From: an uncultured Oceanospirillales bacterium
GTDB taxonomy: Bacteria > Pseudomonadota > Gammaproteobacteria > Pseudomonadales > Endozoicomonadaceae
Assembly (NCBI GenBank): GCA_947040555.1
Contig: CAMRBW010000020.1
Location: 1-42,065 of the forward strand
Reading direction: 5' to 3'
Length of the DNA stretch: 42,065 nt
How positions within the stretch are numbered: the stretch's first letter is position 1; every line of letters starts with the position of its first letter. The translations under genes and the position numbers were made by a program. This document shows positions 1 to 8,265 of the stretch, one piece after another. The notes under the pieces were generated by a model. It saw only the letters and a program-made list of their open reading frames with translations, did no database searches and was not told where the DNA came from.

Positions 1-733
1 CTTCAGCAACAACTTCTTCAGCAGCCACTTCAGCTTCTGCGAACTCAACCTGCTGGCCACGTGTTTCCAGAATGGTATCAGCAGCGCTGGTCAGGTACAG
101 CTGGATGGCGCGGATGGCGTCATCGTTACCTGGGATAACCATATTAACGCCGTCTGGGTTGCTGTTGGTATCAACGATACCAATAACGGGGATACCCAGC
201 TTGTTGGCTTCCTGGATAGCGATCTTTTCGTGATCAACGTCGATCACGAACAGTGCGTCAGGCAGGCCGCCCATTTCCTTGATACCGCCCAGAGAGCGTT
301 CCAGCTTCTCCAGCTGACGGCTGCGCATCAGCGCTTCTTTCTTGGTCAGCTTCTCGAAGGTACCGTCTTCACGCTGAACTTCCAGGTCACGCAGACGACG
401 TACAGACTGACGAATAGTCTTGTAGTTGGTCAGCATGCCGCCCAGCCAGCGGTGATCAACGTAAGGCATGCCACAACGCTGAGATTGCTCACGGATGTGC
501 TTGCCGGCAGCACGCTTGGTGCCAACGAACATGATCTTGTTCTTGCCTTCAGCCAGCTTCTGGATGAAATCCAGAGCGCTGTTGAACGCAGGAAGAGTGT
601 GTTCAAGGTTGATGATATGGATTTTGTTACGAGCGCCAAAGATGTACTTACCCATCTTTGGATTCCAGTAACGGGTCTGGTGACCGAAATGTACACCAGC
701 CTTCAGCATCTCGCGCATGGTTACGTGTGCCAT
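1..733 (-). CDS. rpsB: 30S ribosomal protein S2, C-terminus cut by the contig edge
   Basis: Small-subunit ribosomal protein S2, which binds late to the 30S head and is needed for S1 binding. The minus-strand frame starts at ATG 733 and reads [20 protein letters not shown], the standard S2 N-terminus, followed by the conserved RYWNPKM and FVGTKRAA segments. A Shine-Dalgarno AGGAG (about 742-748) precedes the start. The frame stays open to base 1, so at least 244 codons are present. The tail is Ala/Glu-rich and extends beyond the usual end of about 240 residues; the stop codon lies off the window. The partner gene tsf would be expected beyond the left edge. The repetitive GAA/GCT-rich tail may explain why the assembly ends here. 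Confidence 0.97.
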   Translation of the reverse strand, partial: MAHVTMREMLKAGVHFGHQTRYWNPKMGKYIFGARNKIHIINLEHTLPAFNSALDFIQKLAEGKNKIMFVGTKRAAGKHIREQSQRCGMPYVDHRWLGGMLTNYKTIRQSVRRLRDLEVQREDGTFEKLTKKEALMRSRQLEKLERSLGGIKEMGGLPDALFVIDVDHEKIAIQEANKLGIPVIGIVDTNSNPDGVNMVIPGNDDAIRAIQLYLTSAADTILETRGQQVEFAEAEVAAEEVVAE

Positions 734-864
734 GACTTTAACTCCTGAGGGGTTATGCCTCCATACACCCCATAATCCGACCCTCTATAGCCTCAAAACA
801 GGCCATGGGGCACCCCGGATCACGTGTCGGTATATGTGCGATTTTTGTAAATTACAGTTTTATC

Positions 865-885
865 TGTGCATGATTCCCATGCACA
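865..885 (-). promoter_or_regulatory. 5'-terminal hairpin in the rpsB leader
   Basis: TGTGCATG (865-872) and CATGCACA (878-885) are perfect 8-bp inverted repeats around a 5-nt loop. They lie exactly where the rpsB transcript is predicted to start. The roughly 150-nt leader between this and ATG 733 is the place where S2-mediated autoregulation acts in gammaproteobacteria. The hairpin could be part of that element or could stabilise the mRNA 5' end. The rest of 734-1034 shows no gene. Confidence 0.5.
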
Positions 886-901
886 GCGCGGTTTTATACC
901 A
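886..901 (-). promoter_or_regulatory. Extended -10 promoter of rpsB with GC-rich discriminator
   Basis: On the minus strand TGG-TATAAA (901 to 893) forms an extended -10 (TGnTATAAA) followed directly by a GC-rich discriminator (ACCGCGC, 892-886). GC-rich discriminators are typical of stringently controlled ribosomal promoters. No good -35 is visible at 16-18 bp. The predicted start is near 885-886. Seen by eye only. Confidence 0.55.
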
Positions 902-1034
902 TAAAGAGGGCAGCGTCGCTAGGGGCTGTTAACGTTTTGTCATGTCGCCCGGTCAGACAGAAAGCCCTTCTTCGTTACATCAGGCCGCACAATTTGTCCG
1001 GCAGTGGGGCAGTGCGATAGCGTTCAGGAAAGAT

Positions 1035-2039
1035 CTACTCAAACGGTATAATCAGTTCAAGCTCGGGAAAGGCGGCGTACACATCCCCCGCAGAAGCTCT
1101 TTCAAACAGAAGTTTCACGTTGGGCCCGGCATCCATAGTGGCGTAAACCTGCACACCATCTTCGCGCAACTGCCAGACCTTCTGCAACGCCTGCACCGAC
1201 TCCGGCTGCCAGTACAAGAGTGGCGGCCAGGAGGCGAGCATGGTGGCATGCATGGCCATGGCGTTCTGTTCGGCCGTTGAGCCCAGCAGGGTGAAATCCC
1301 TCTGAACAATAGCGTGTTCCAACCGGGCAATATCCCGCCGGGCCTGTTCCGGCCAGCTGCCGTAGAGAATGGCACTGTCTACCGTGCGCTGCATGCCTTC
1401 GCGGGAGCCGGTCTTTTTCGCTTCGCCGGTTAAAGTCAACAATCCCAGCCGCAACTCCGGCCAGGACTCTGGCAAGGGGCGGGCAAAGCTATCCATACCA
1501 TCCCCACGCACACCTTTGTGCCAGCGGACAAAACCGTTATAAATAGAGCGACAGGCGCTGCCGCTGCCGAGGCGAGCCAGTATAGAGAGTTGCTCATCAT
1601 CCAGCTGCAGACCATAGAGACCAGAAAGCGCCCTGGTCAGTGCTGCAAAACCAGAAGCCGATGAGGCCAGCCCGGCACCGGTCGCCACATCGTTGCGGGT
1701 TTCTACCCGCAAAAAGCCCGGCACGGTCGCGCGGAACAGATCAATATGAGCAACGACCTTCTTATGGAAGCGGGAGCCCGCATCAACAGCAGTGCCATTC
1801 AGAAAAACCTCATCGCCCCCGGCATTCGGCAAGCGGGTCAGGCGAGTGGTCGAACCCTTGCCAGCCAATGCGACCGACAGTGAATCATTCACCGGCAGGT
1901 TCAGGGTGGCGTTGCGCTTGCCCCAATACTTGCACAGGGCAATATTGACCGGCGCAAAAGCTTCAAAAGTCGCCACCGGGTCCGGCATACACTCAGCCAG
2001 CAGCTGCGCCGCTACATCATTTTGGGTCAGATTCAACAT
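1035..2039 (-). CDS. mvaD: Diphosphomevalonate decarboxylase
   Basis: Cytosolic ATP-dependent decarboxylase that converts mevalonate 5-diphosphate to isopentenyl diphosphate, the last step of the classical mevalonate pathway. It is a GHMP-superfamily protein of about 334 residues. Diagnostic motifs are NIALCKYWGKR near the N-terminus, the ATP loop GLASSASGFAAL, and MDAGPNVK near the C-terminus, which holds the catalytic Asp. ATG 2039 is used here; an in-frame GTG at 2048 is possible. Either start overlaps the end of the upstream kinase gene (stop 2017-2019), so the two are translationally coupled. It is the last gene of the mevalonate cluster and lies just before the rpsB promoter. No clear terminator is visible between them. 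Confidence 0.95.
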   Translation of the reverse strand: MLNLTQNDVAAQLLAECMPDPVATFEAFAPVNIALCKYWGKRNATLNLPVNDSLSVALAGKGSTTRLTRLPNAGGDEVFLNGTAVDAGSRFHKKVVAHIDLFRATVPGFLRVETRNDVATGAGLASSASGFAALTRALSGLYGLQLDDEQLSILARLGSGSACRSIYNGFVRWHKGVRGDGMDSFARPLPESWPELRLGLLTLTGEAKKTGSREGMQRTVDSAILYGSWPEQARRDIARLEHAIVQRDFTLLGSTAEQNAMAMHATMLASWPPLLYWQPESVQALQKVWQLREDGVQVYATMDAGPNVKLLFERASAGDVYAAFPELELIIPFE

Positions 2040-2967
2040 AGACTCCACATTTGCTTACCGTCACCGGCAAACGTTCGTAACCTTCCAGCTCGACGATTTC
2101 AGCCTCATCTCTGAACAGGGCGACCACACAGTCACCCAGACCGGAACCGGATATCTTGACCCCCAGCGCCCCCTTATCCCGCAACTGGTAAACCAGGGAG
2201 GCCAGCGTTTTATCACTGACGCCCAAACTATCCAGAAGACCGTGGTACAGGTTCATACAGCGACCAAGACGGGAAAGATTCCGTTCACGAATAGCCCCGG
2301 TCGCCTGCTGAGTGCACTCGTTCATCACACGGTAAAGATGGTCATACAGAGAGGGCAGCACAGAGCGCTCTTTACGCACCCGGGCAATAACCTCAGAGGT
2401 CGGTGTTTTGTAACCAGAAAAATAGAGGGCGATGGGTAGATCTTCGGCCAGGGAGGTGACCGTGCGCGTATCCGGCCGGTACAGAATCGTACCCCCATAA
2501 ATACTGGCGACCAGATCCGTTCCGGAGCCGCCGCCCTGCACACTTTGTACAACGGCGAGACACTCATCCATCAGCGTGCGCTCTTTCATCGGCAATCCGC
2601 AGATGGCACGAAAAGCCGCCGCAACGGCAACCGTCAGGGCCGCTGAAGAGCCTAAGCCGACCTCATGGGAGAAATCTGAAGTAATGGTAATATCAACACC
2701 CGACGGCAACCGGTTAGTCCAGCGTTCAAGCAGTGCCAGCACAAAGCGGTGCACGGAATTTTTGGTCAGATGATCAAGCCGGGTGTGCAGATCACCCAGT
2801 GCCGAGTAGATAAAAACGTCACGATCTTCCCGCAACACCACCTCAACCTTCAAGCGTGCTTCAACCGCACAGGCTATGGCTGCACCACCGGAAAGAACCG
2901 CATGCTCTCCAAACAACATTGTGCTGCCCGGAGCCGAGACAATGACTTTTTTCACTGTGTTGTTCAC
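2017..2967 (-). CDS. GHMP kinase, probable phosphomevalonate kinase
   Basis: A 316-residue GHMP kinase with the family motifs: GSTMLFGEHAVLSG (N-terminal substrate region), GLGSSAAL (ATP loop) and a C-terminal ISGSGLGDCVVAL. The GEHAV signature is mevalonate-kinase-like. The central GGGSGTDLVASIYGG lacks the HG(K/R)PSGID pattern of mevalonate kinases and looks more like phosphomevalonate kinase. The cluster already contains a clearer mevalonate kinase (3288-4298), so I infer that this one phosphorylates phosphomevalonate. Substrate cannot be settled from sequence alone. The start is GTG 2967 with a weak SD; GTG 2955 is an alternative. It overlaps mvaD downstream and is separated from the previous gene by 320 bp. 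Confidence 0.8.
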   Translation of the reverse strand: MNNTVKKVIVSAPGSTMLFGEHAVLSGGAAIACAVEARLKVEVVLREDRDVFIYSALGDLHTRLDHLTKNSVHRFVLALLERWTNRLPSGVDITITSDFSHEVGLGSSAALTVAVAAAFRAICGLPMKERTLMDECLAVVQSVQGGGSGTDLVASIYGGTILYRPDTRTVTSLAEDLPIALYFSGYKTPTSEVIARVRKERSVLPSLYDHLYRVMNECTQQATGAIRERNLSRLGRCMNLYHGLLDSLGVSDKTLASLVYQLRDKGALGVKISGSGLGDCVVALFRDEAEIVELEGYERLPVTVSKCGVYVESDPK

Positions 2968-3287
2968 ATTCTTATTAGCGGGGAAATTTCACAAAACAAG
3001 ACAGCCCCCCAGCAGTCATGAGCGAGAAATGCTGCTTACCCCAGCTAATGGCAATGGGGGGATGGCATTTTTGCGGCAGAAAATGCGCCAGAAAAAACCG
3101 ACCAGAACCTACCATGCCCAACATACACACAAAAGCCTCCCTTTTCATCCCGTACGTGGAATAAAGTGTCAGGACTGCTCTTCAGAAGCGATCTGACAGG
3201 GTGCCTTTCAGCGTGCCTGTCCGAACATCACGATGCGTTGTGTTTCAGAAAAAAACAGACATGGCACAAGGTCTAAAGTTGCGTGTG
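2968..3287. other. 320-bp gap inside the mevalonate cluster
   Basis: No convincing gene. The region separates the reductase-isomerase-synthase-kinase group from the kinase-decarboxylase pair, all on the minus strand. A short T-run follows the mevalonate kinase stop on the minus strand (about 3250-3255), with only a 4-bp stem before it, so a terminator is not convincing. A promoter for the second pair is expected here, but I cannot pick one out. Confidence 0.5.
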
Positions 3288-4298
3288 TCAGCACAGCCGC
3301 ACACCGAGAGGATCACACTGTAAACGGGTCACTGGAAAACCGTACTCACGACAGAGGACGTCAACCGGCTGATCACTCTGCACCAACAGAAAACCGGCTT
3401 TCTCCCCAAGCACCGCACCGGCACCACTGACTTTGCCTACCGCATTATAACGGGAACGCAGATCATCAATGAAACGTTGTACCGTGGCAGGTACAACACC
3501 AATGTCCACTAATAGCTGATGGTTACGGAACAGATACTCTTTGAGAGCAGCGTTATCCCGGCACAAGAGCGCCTGCTCCAGACCGGTAATAACGCTGTGA
3601 AATTCGTTCCAGATGGTACTTGTACCGAACCGGCGACGTACTTCCGTGACACACTGACCGGTGCTGACTTCGGGGGCACCGGAGTTGACCAGATACCAGT
3701 TCAGCTCCGGCAGTTTGTCGAGAGGCTCGACCTGACCCTGCTCGATACGAATCAGACCGCCGTGAACGGTCACCATCGGATCGATGGTGCTGTTACAGCC
3801 ATGCTGCAGCCTCTCACTCTGGCTGACCAGCTGGAACAGAGCCATTTTATCCAGCGTGACACCGTAATAAGCAGACACCGCCATCAGCACAGCGGCCACT
3901 GTGGCTGCTGACGAGCCCATACCGGAGCCTATGGGGATATCGGAGGTCAAAATAATCTCGATACCGCCACCATGCGCACGGCCATAATGGCTGAACAGCA
4001 TGGCGACAGCATAGAGATAGAGCTGCCCCGCTCCAGGCAAAACATCGGTGATCTGTTTAGCCCCGGCCAGATAGTTCTGATAGCGGTCGTCTGTGGTCAG
4101 ACGCAGCGCTTCCAGCCCGGCAAGGGGGCTCTCTGCCAGACAGCGACCATTACCAAGGCAAAGTCGTACAGATGATTCTGTCATCCCTCGCACATGACAA
4201 TGGGCATGGATATTGACGGCAATGGCCAGTGCCGGCGTACCATAGACGACAGAGTGTTCACCAGAGATGATAATTTTACCCGGAGCGATCGCTCTCAT
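3288..4298 (-). CDS. mvk: Mevalonate kinase
   Basis: ATP-dependent phosphorylation of mevalonate to mevalonate 5-phosphate. A 336-residue GHMP protein with PGKIIISGEHSVVYG at the N-terminus, the ATP loop GSGMGSSAA in the first third, HGCNSTIDPMVTVHGG in the middle (the usual mevalonate-kinase HG..S.ID pattern) and VSGAGAVLG near the C-terminus. ATG 4298 has an AGGA-type SD (AGGACGGG) and lies 18 bp after the HMG-CoA synthase stop, consistent with one operon. The gene ends at TGA 3288-3290. A role as another GHMP kinase is possible, but this is the best mevalonate kinase candidate in the cluster. Confidence 0.88.
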   Translation of the reverse strand: MRAIAPGKIIISGEHSVVYGTPALAIAVNIHAHCHVRGMTESSVRLCLGNGRCLAESPLAGLEALRLTTDDRYQNYLAGAKQITDVLPGAGQLYLYAVAMLFSHYGRAHGGGIEIILTSDIPIGSGMGSSAATVAAVLMAVSAYYGVTLDKMALFQLVSQSERLQHGCNSTIDPMVTVHGGLIRIEQGQVEPLDKLPELNWYLVNSGAPEVSTGQCVTEVRRRFGTSTIWNEFHSVITGLEQALLCRDNAALKEYLFRNHQLLVDIGVVPATVQRFIDDLRSRYNAVGKVSGAGAVLGEKAGFLLVQSDQPVDVLCREYGFPVTRLQCDPLGVRLC

Positions 4299-4316
4299 CC
4301 GTTACCCGTCCTATCT

Positions 4317-5489
4317 TTACTCGCCCACTTCCGTGTAAACACGCTTATGGTCATGAACCCCGGCAAGACGGTAGCGACCTGCCGCCTCTTCTGCGAAGTC
4401 ATGGGTACCGCCATCCTGAGGACAGGAGCGGCCAAAGTGTGTCGTGTAGGCCTGGTAATCAAGTTCCTGTCGCGCTTCCAGCATCGCCAGATGATCCTCA
4501 CGGCGGGAGTACTCACGGTAGCCTGGCCGAACGGTCCCTGAGAAAAACTCTCCCACACATCCCGAGCCATAACTGAACAGTCCGATATGCTGACCAGACA
4601 GATCCTCACCATCGTGCTCCAGCAAAGAAGCAATACCGATATAGAGGGCTGCACTGTAGCTGTTACCAATCTGACGGCTATAGAGCAGACCGGCACCGAT
4701 CTGCCGCTCCAGCAACTCTTCGGGCATGGAAACCCCGTTGGTCACGGCCAGCTTGCGATGCGCTTTTTCCGCCATCTTGGTAAACGGCAGGTGGTAACAG
4801 AAACGGGCAAACTGATCGAAGGCCAGACCCCCGTCCTCCCGATAGTTCTTCCAGCTCTGCCGCAGCGCCTTGAGATAGATCATGGTGGAGTACTTGCCAT
4901 CCACCAGGGCGGTGTCCATATAGTTCGGACGCCAGAAATCCATCACATCTTCGCTGTAGCAGCCACTTTCCGGATGCACATCCAGCAGCCGCGGATCACG
5001 CTTGATGATACAGGCCACCGCGCCACAGCCCTGGGTTGCCTCACCGGGCGTCCCCAAGCCGTAACGGGCGATATCAGAAGCGATCACCAGCACCTGGTCG
5101 TTCGGTTTGCGCGCGACCATTCCGCAGGCAAGCTGCAAAGCGGCCGTGGCACTGTAACAGGCCTGTTTCAACTCCACGACCCGGCAGTTTGAACCCAGCT
5201 TTAGAAGACGATGTACGTAGACACCCGCCGCCTTGGACTGGTCAATACCGGACTCGGTGGCAAACAGTACGGTAGAGATTTGATCCCTGTTAGCCTCTGT
5301 GATTAACGGATGGGCAGCGTTGGCTGCCAGCGTTACGATATCTTCATCCTGCGCAGGAACACTCATGCGATCCTGCCCAAGGCCTATCCGGTACTTATCC
5401 GGATTCTCCCCATTATGCGCTGCCAATGAAGTAAGCGGCAGGTACATGCCGGAGGAGTAAAAACTGATGTCATCAATACCGACGGACAT
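4317..5489 (-). CDS. mvaS: Hydroxymethylglutaryl-CoA synthase
   Basis: Condenses acetyl-CoA with acetoacetyl-CoA to HMG-CoA. Starting at ATG 5489 (MSVGIDDISFY) gives 390 residues, the bacterial MvaS length. The catalytic triad then falls at Glu79 (FATESGID), Cys111 (LKQACYSATA) and His233 (CYHLPFTKMA), the numbering known for the Staphylococcus aureus enzyme. This supports that start over the in-frame TTG at 5507. An AAGAG SD lies in the 8-bp gap after the isomerase stop (5498-5500). No acetoacetyl-CoA thiolase gene is present in the window, so the first pathway step must be encoded elsewhere. Confidence 0.97.
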   Translation of the reverse strand: MSVGIDDISFYSSGMYLPLTSLAAHNGENPDKYRIGLGQDRMSVPAQDEDIVTLAANAAHPLITEANRDQISTVLFATESGIDQSKAAGVYVHRLLKLGSNCRVVELKQACYSATAALQLACGMVARKPNDQVLVIASDIARYGLGTPGEATQGCGAVACIIKRDPRLLDVHPESGCYSEDVMDFWRPNYMDTALVDGKYSTMIYLKALRQSWKNYREDGGLAFDQFARFCYHLPFTKMAEKAHRKLAVTNGVSMPEELLERQIGAGLLYSRQIGNSYSAALYIGIASLLEHDGEDLSGQHIGLFSYGSGCVGEFFSGTVRPGYREYSRREDHLAMLEARQELDYQAYTTHFGRSCPQDGGTHDFAEEAAGRYRLAGVHDHKRVYTEVGE

Positions 5490-5497
5490 AATACTCT

Positions 5498-6523
5498 TCA
5501 GGTACAATCGCCCAGAATTAGTCTTTCATTGCCGTATAAATGGGCAATATCCGGCACACCCAACAGGAACATGGCTGTAATAAACTCACGCCTGAGGGCT
5601 TCTATGGTTTCCACCACCCGGTCTGCAGACTCCATGGCTGGCTTGAGCAACGGGGCAGCCATCCCGCAAAAACGGGCGCCGAGTATAACAGACTTGGCCA
5701 TATCGACACCGTTTCTCAGACCGCCGCTGGCAATTATCTGCACTTTATCCCGATAGGGAGCGGCCTGTCTTAAAGCCATCGGCGTTGGGATACCCCAATC
5801 CTGAAACAGCATGCCGAGGTTGTGTCTGTCCTGTGAGCGCAGGTGTTCAATCCGGCTCCAGGAGGTTCCTCCCTGACCGGCGACATCGATAAACTCAATA
5901 CCCTGCGCTACAAGCCCGACAATATCCTGTTCGGAGAATCCGCAACCTACCTCTTTGATAAGCAGTGGATACTCCAGTTGACGACGAATGTCGCCAATTT
6001 TAGCAAGCAAACCGGAGAAATTGGTATCCCCTTCTGGCTGCACAGCTTCCTGCAAAGCATTCAGATGCAAATAGAGGCCATCCGCATCAAGCTGCTCCAC
6101 CGCTGCACGACACTGGTCAATCCCGAAACCGTAATTCAACTGCACCGCACCAATATTGGCAAGTAGCAGCACATCCGGCGCAAACCGGCGCAGTTCAAAA
6201 CTGCGTCTGGCTGCGGCATGCTCAAACATGACCCGCTGGGAGCCAACCGCCAGGGCGACTCCCGTCTGTTGAGCAGCCATCGCCAGGTTCTGGTTAATGG
6301 TTCGCACCAGCTCATGATCACCCCCCGTCATCGAGGAGATCAGCAGCGGAAAAGAGAGCTTTCGACCAAGAACCTCCACCGAAGGGTCTATGCTGGCAAG
6401 ATCCAGCTCCGGCAGCGCCCTGTGGGTTAGCTGTATTTGGTCAAAATAGCGGCCATCACGATCGGTGCCGCTATCTTGCTCAATCATGCGAATATGTTCA
6501 ACCTTGCGACTGTTGGTCTGCAT
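5498..6523 (-). CDS. fni: Type 2 isopentenyl-diphosphate delta-isomerase
   Basis: FMN- and NAD(P)H-dependent isomerase that interconverts isopentenyl and dimethylallyl diphosphate, unrelated to the type 1 Idi enzyme. About 341 residues. It shows FPLLISSMTGG (flavin-binding TIM-barrel strand), VGSQRVM, LIKEVGCGFS, DVAGQGGTSWSRIE and the C-terminal phosphate-binding IIASGGLRNG. ATG 6523 starts 4 bases after the HMG-CoA reductase stop and has GAAG as an SD. A TTG at 6538 would give an overlap and is less likely. It lies in an operon with HMG-CoA reductase upstream and HMG-CoA synthase downstream. Confidence 0.96.
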   Translation of the reverse strand: MQTNSRKVEHIRMIEQDSGTDRDGRYFDQIQLTHRALPELDLASIDPSVEVLGRKLSFPLLISSMTGGDHELVRTINQNLAMAAQQTGVALAVGSQRVMFEHAAARRSFELRRFAPDVLLLANIGAVQLNYGFGIDQCRAAVEQLDADGLYLHLNALQEAVQPEGDTNFSGLLAKIGDIRRQLEYPLLIKEVGCGFSEQDIVGLVAQGIEFIDVAGQGGTSWSRIEHLRSQDRHNLGMLFQDWGIPTPMALRQAAPYRDKVQIIASGGLRNGVDMAKSVILGARFCGMAAPLLKPAMESADRVVETIEALRREFITAMFLLGVPDIAHLYGNERLILGDCT

Positions 6524-6527
6524 GGCT

Positions 6528-7574
6528 TCAACGCTCAAACTTGAGATGAGCGGCCATCAGTTCGCCCGGATTGGTTTGGGCGGCCAGCAGTGAAAGTTCA
6601 CCGCACAGTACACAGGCCGCACAGATAATCGCCAGACGGCGAGCATTCTCACCGGGAGCGCGCTCTTCCCGACAGCCCATCAATCTGAGATTGTCATCCA
6701 CAAAGTCCAGCCCTTCACTGCCGCCTTTGCCGTTACCGACGGTGCCGACAATCAGGTTGGGCAGGCTGACCGAGAAGTAAAGATCGCCATCACGCACTTC
6801 CGCGTGCACGATGCCCTGGGAACCCTCGACAATATTGGCCGCATCCTGACCAGTGGCCAGATAGAACGCCAGCAACATATTGGCAAAGTGGGCATTGGCA
6901 CTGCGCAGACCACCGGCCAGCATCGTGCCAATCAGGTTCTTTTTGATGTTAAGATCGACCACTGCTTCCGGCGTGGTGTTCAAGCGACGCTTGCACAGGG
7001 CACGGGGAATGGTGACCTCACAGACCACATTCTTGCCACGACCGAGAATACCGTTGACCGCGGAGGCCTTTTTGTCGGTGCAGTAGTTGGCAGAGATTGA
7101 GGTGTACTTGAGCTGGGGATACTGCCCCAGAATCCAGTTCTGCAGGTTCTCGGAGGCCAGCGTCACCATATTATGGCCGGAGGCATCACCGGTGGTGAAC
7201 TCCAACCGAATATAGAGCATATTGCCGACAATCTGGTTGTGCAGGTTGATCAAGGTGGCAAAACGGCTGGACTCTCGCACCACCCTGTTCATTTCATCGA
7301 TACGGCCGGAAATACTCCGCCAGGCCGTCAAAGCCTGAGTAGCATCCTCCGCCTCCAATAGAATGGATCGGGTCATACGCTCATCAATGAGTGTCGCTTT
7401 GATGCCTCCCGCCAGAGACGTAACACGCGCACCGCGCCCCACCGAGGGCCACAGCGGTGTTTCATATGTTGCCAGAGGCAGCATGACATTATCATCGACA
7501 CTATCGCCGACGATTCGGACGGGACCCACTAACCGCATGGGTATCAGGGCCTGAGTGATTTTATGTTGAGACAT
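6528..7574 (-). CDS. mvaA: Hydroxymethylglutaryl-CoA reductase, class I-like
   Basis: Reduces HMG-CoA to mevalonate with NAD(P)H, the committed step. About 348 residues, catalytic domain only, without the membrane anchor of animal enzymes. Active-site segments resemble class I (eukaryotic/archaeal) reductases: ATYETPLWPSVGRG with the catalytic Glu, GDASGHNM for cofactor binding, NYCTDKKASAVN with the catalytic Lys, GRGKNVVCE, GQDAANIVEGS, GTVGNGKGG, PGENARRLA and a C-terminal AAH with the catalytic His. ATG 7574 (MSQHKITQ) is preferred; the longer frame from GTG 7655 adds 27 residues with no family similarity. It is the first gene of the mevalonate operon. Confidence 0.93.
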   Translation of the reverse strand: MSQHKITQALIPMRLVGPVRIVGDSVDDNVMLPLATYETPLWPSVGRGARVTSLAGGIKATLIDERMTRSILLEAEDATQALTAWRSISGRIDEMNRVVRESSRFATLINLHNQIVGNMLYIRLEFTTGDASGHNMVTLASENLQNWILGQYPQLKYTSISANYCTDKKASAVNGILGRGKNVVCEVTIPRALCKRRLNTTPEAVVDLNIKKNLIGTMLAGGLRSANAHFANMLLAFYLATGQDAANIVEGSQGIVHAEVRDGDLYFSVSLPNLIVGTVGNGKGGSEGLDFVDDNLRLMGCREERAPGENARRLAIICAACVLCGELSLLAAQTNPGELMAAHLKFER

Positions 7575-7670
7575 ATTCCGGAAATCGTCCTTCAGAATAG
7601 CTTGCCTGACCCTATCCTGAGGGCACTTTACAGTTGCTATAACAGTGAGTGCCACAGTTGGGGGAGCGAC

Positions 7671-7679
7671 ATCATACCA
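7671..7679 (-). promoter_or_regulatory. Candidate extended -10 promoter of the mevalonate operon
   Basis: TGG-TATGAT on the minus strand (7679 to 7671) matches TGnTATAAT with one mismatch in the -10 hexamer and no good -35. It would start transcription near 7664, leaving a leader of about 90 nt before ATG 7574. Visual match only. Confidence 0.3.
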
Positions 7680-7772
7680 GAACGTTTTGCATTTCGCTCT
7701 GACAGGATTGCAAGCAGGCGTTACCTACTACCGAACCCTCTGGAGTCCGGTCATTTCAGCCGTTGGCAGGGG

Positions 7773-8117
7773 TTAGAGATCCACCTTCTTCTTATCTTGT
7801 ATCTCCAGCAGCTCATACTCGTACAAACTGGCATCTGCCGGGGCATTGCTCTCGGTAAACCGTTGTGTCCGTTTGATTTTCAGCGTGTATTCATAGCCCT
7901 CAACAAAGTCGAAACCCTGGATGGTGTTATAAAATAACGAGCCATCAACCACCAGACACTTCATCGGAGCCACGCCATGACAATCCACTTTCTGTGGCGC
8001 TACCGTGACCTCCATCACCTCTTTGGCATCAACGGCATCATCGCTGCTGGTCTCCCTCTCACTCACAGTACAACCCGCCAAAAACAACATAAATGGGACG
8101 AATAGACATCTTTTCAT
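7773..8117 (-). CDS. DUF4377-type outer-membrane or periplasmic lipoprotein
   Basis: A 114-residue protein starting MKRCLFVPFMLFLAGC. The lipobox LAGC gives lipidation at Cys16, so it should be membrane-anchored and face the periplasm. After an acidic linker, a compact domain follows with CHGVAPMKCLVV, YNTIQGFDFVEGYEYTLKIKR and a final YEYELLEIQDKK. This is the pattern of DUF4377 domains, often found in HslJ-like envelope-stress lipoproteins. The function is not known. It is transcribed away from its neighbours; TGG-TATATT (8156 to 8148) is a possible extended -10. It is close to, but probably not cotranscribed with, the mevalonate operon. Confidence 0.8.
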   Translation of the reverse strand: MKRCLFVPFMLFLAGCTVSERETSSDDAVDAKEVMEVTVAPQKVDCHGVAPMKCLVVDGSLFYNTIQGFDFVEGYEYTLKIKRTQRFTESNAPADASLYEYELLEIQDKKKVDL

Positions 8118-8265
8118 CGCTAGCCATTCCTGATAAATAATTTTCGCAATATACCATTAAATGCCGGTAACGGAATTGCCCTTGTGCCGATTGCGTCAGA
8201 CTGAATTTGGTAGCAACCGGGGTAAAATGTCTCTACTCAGGGCGTTGCGGGGGCTAATGAATCCA

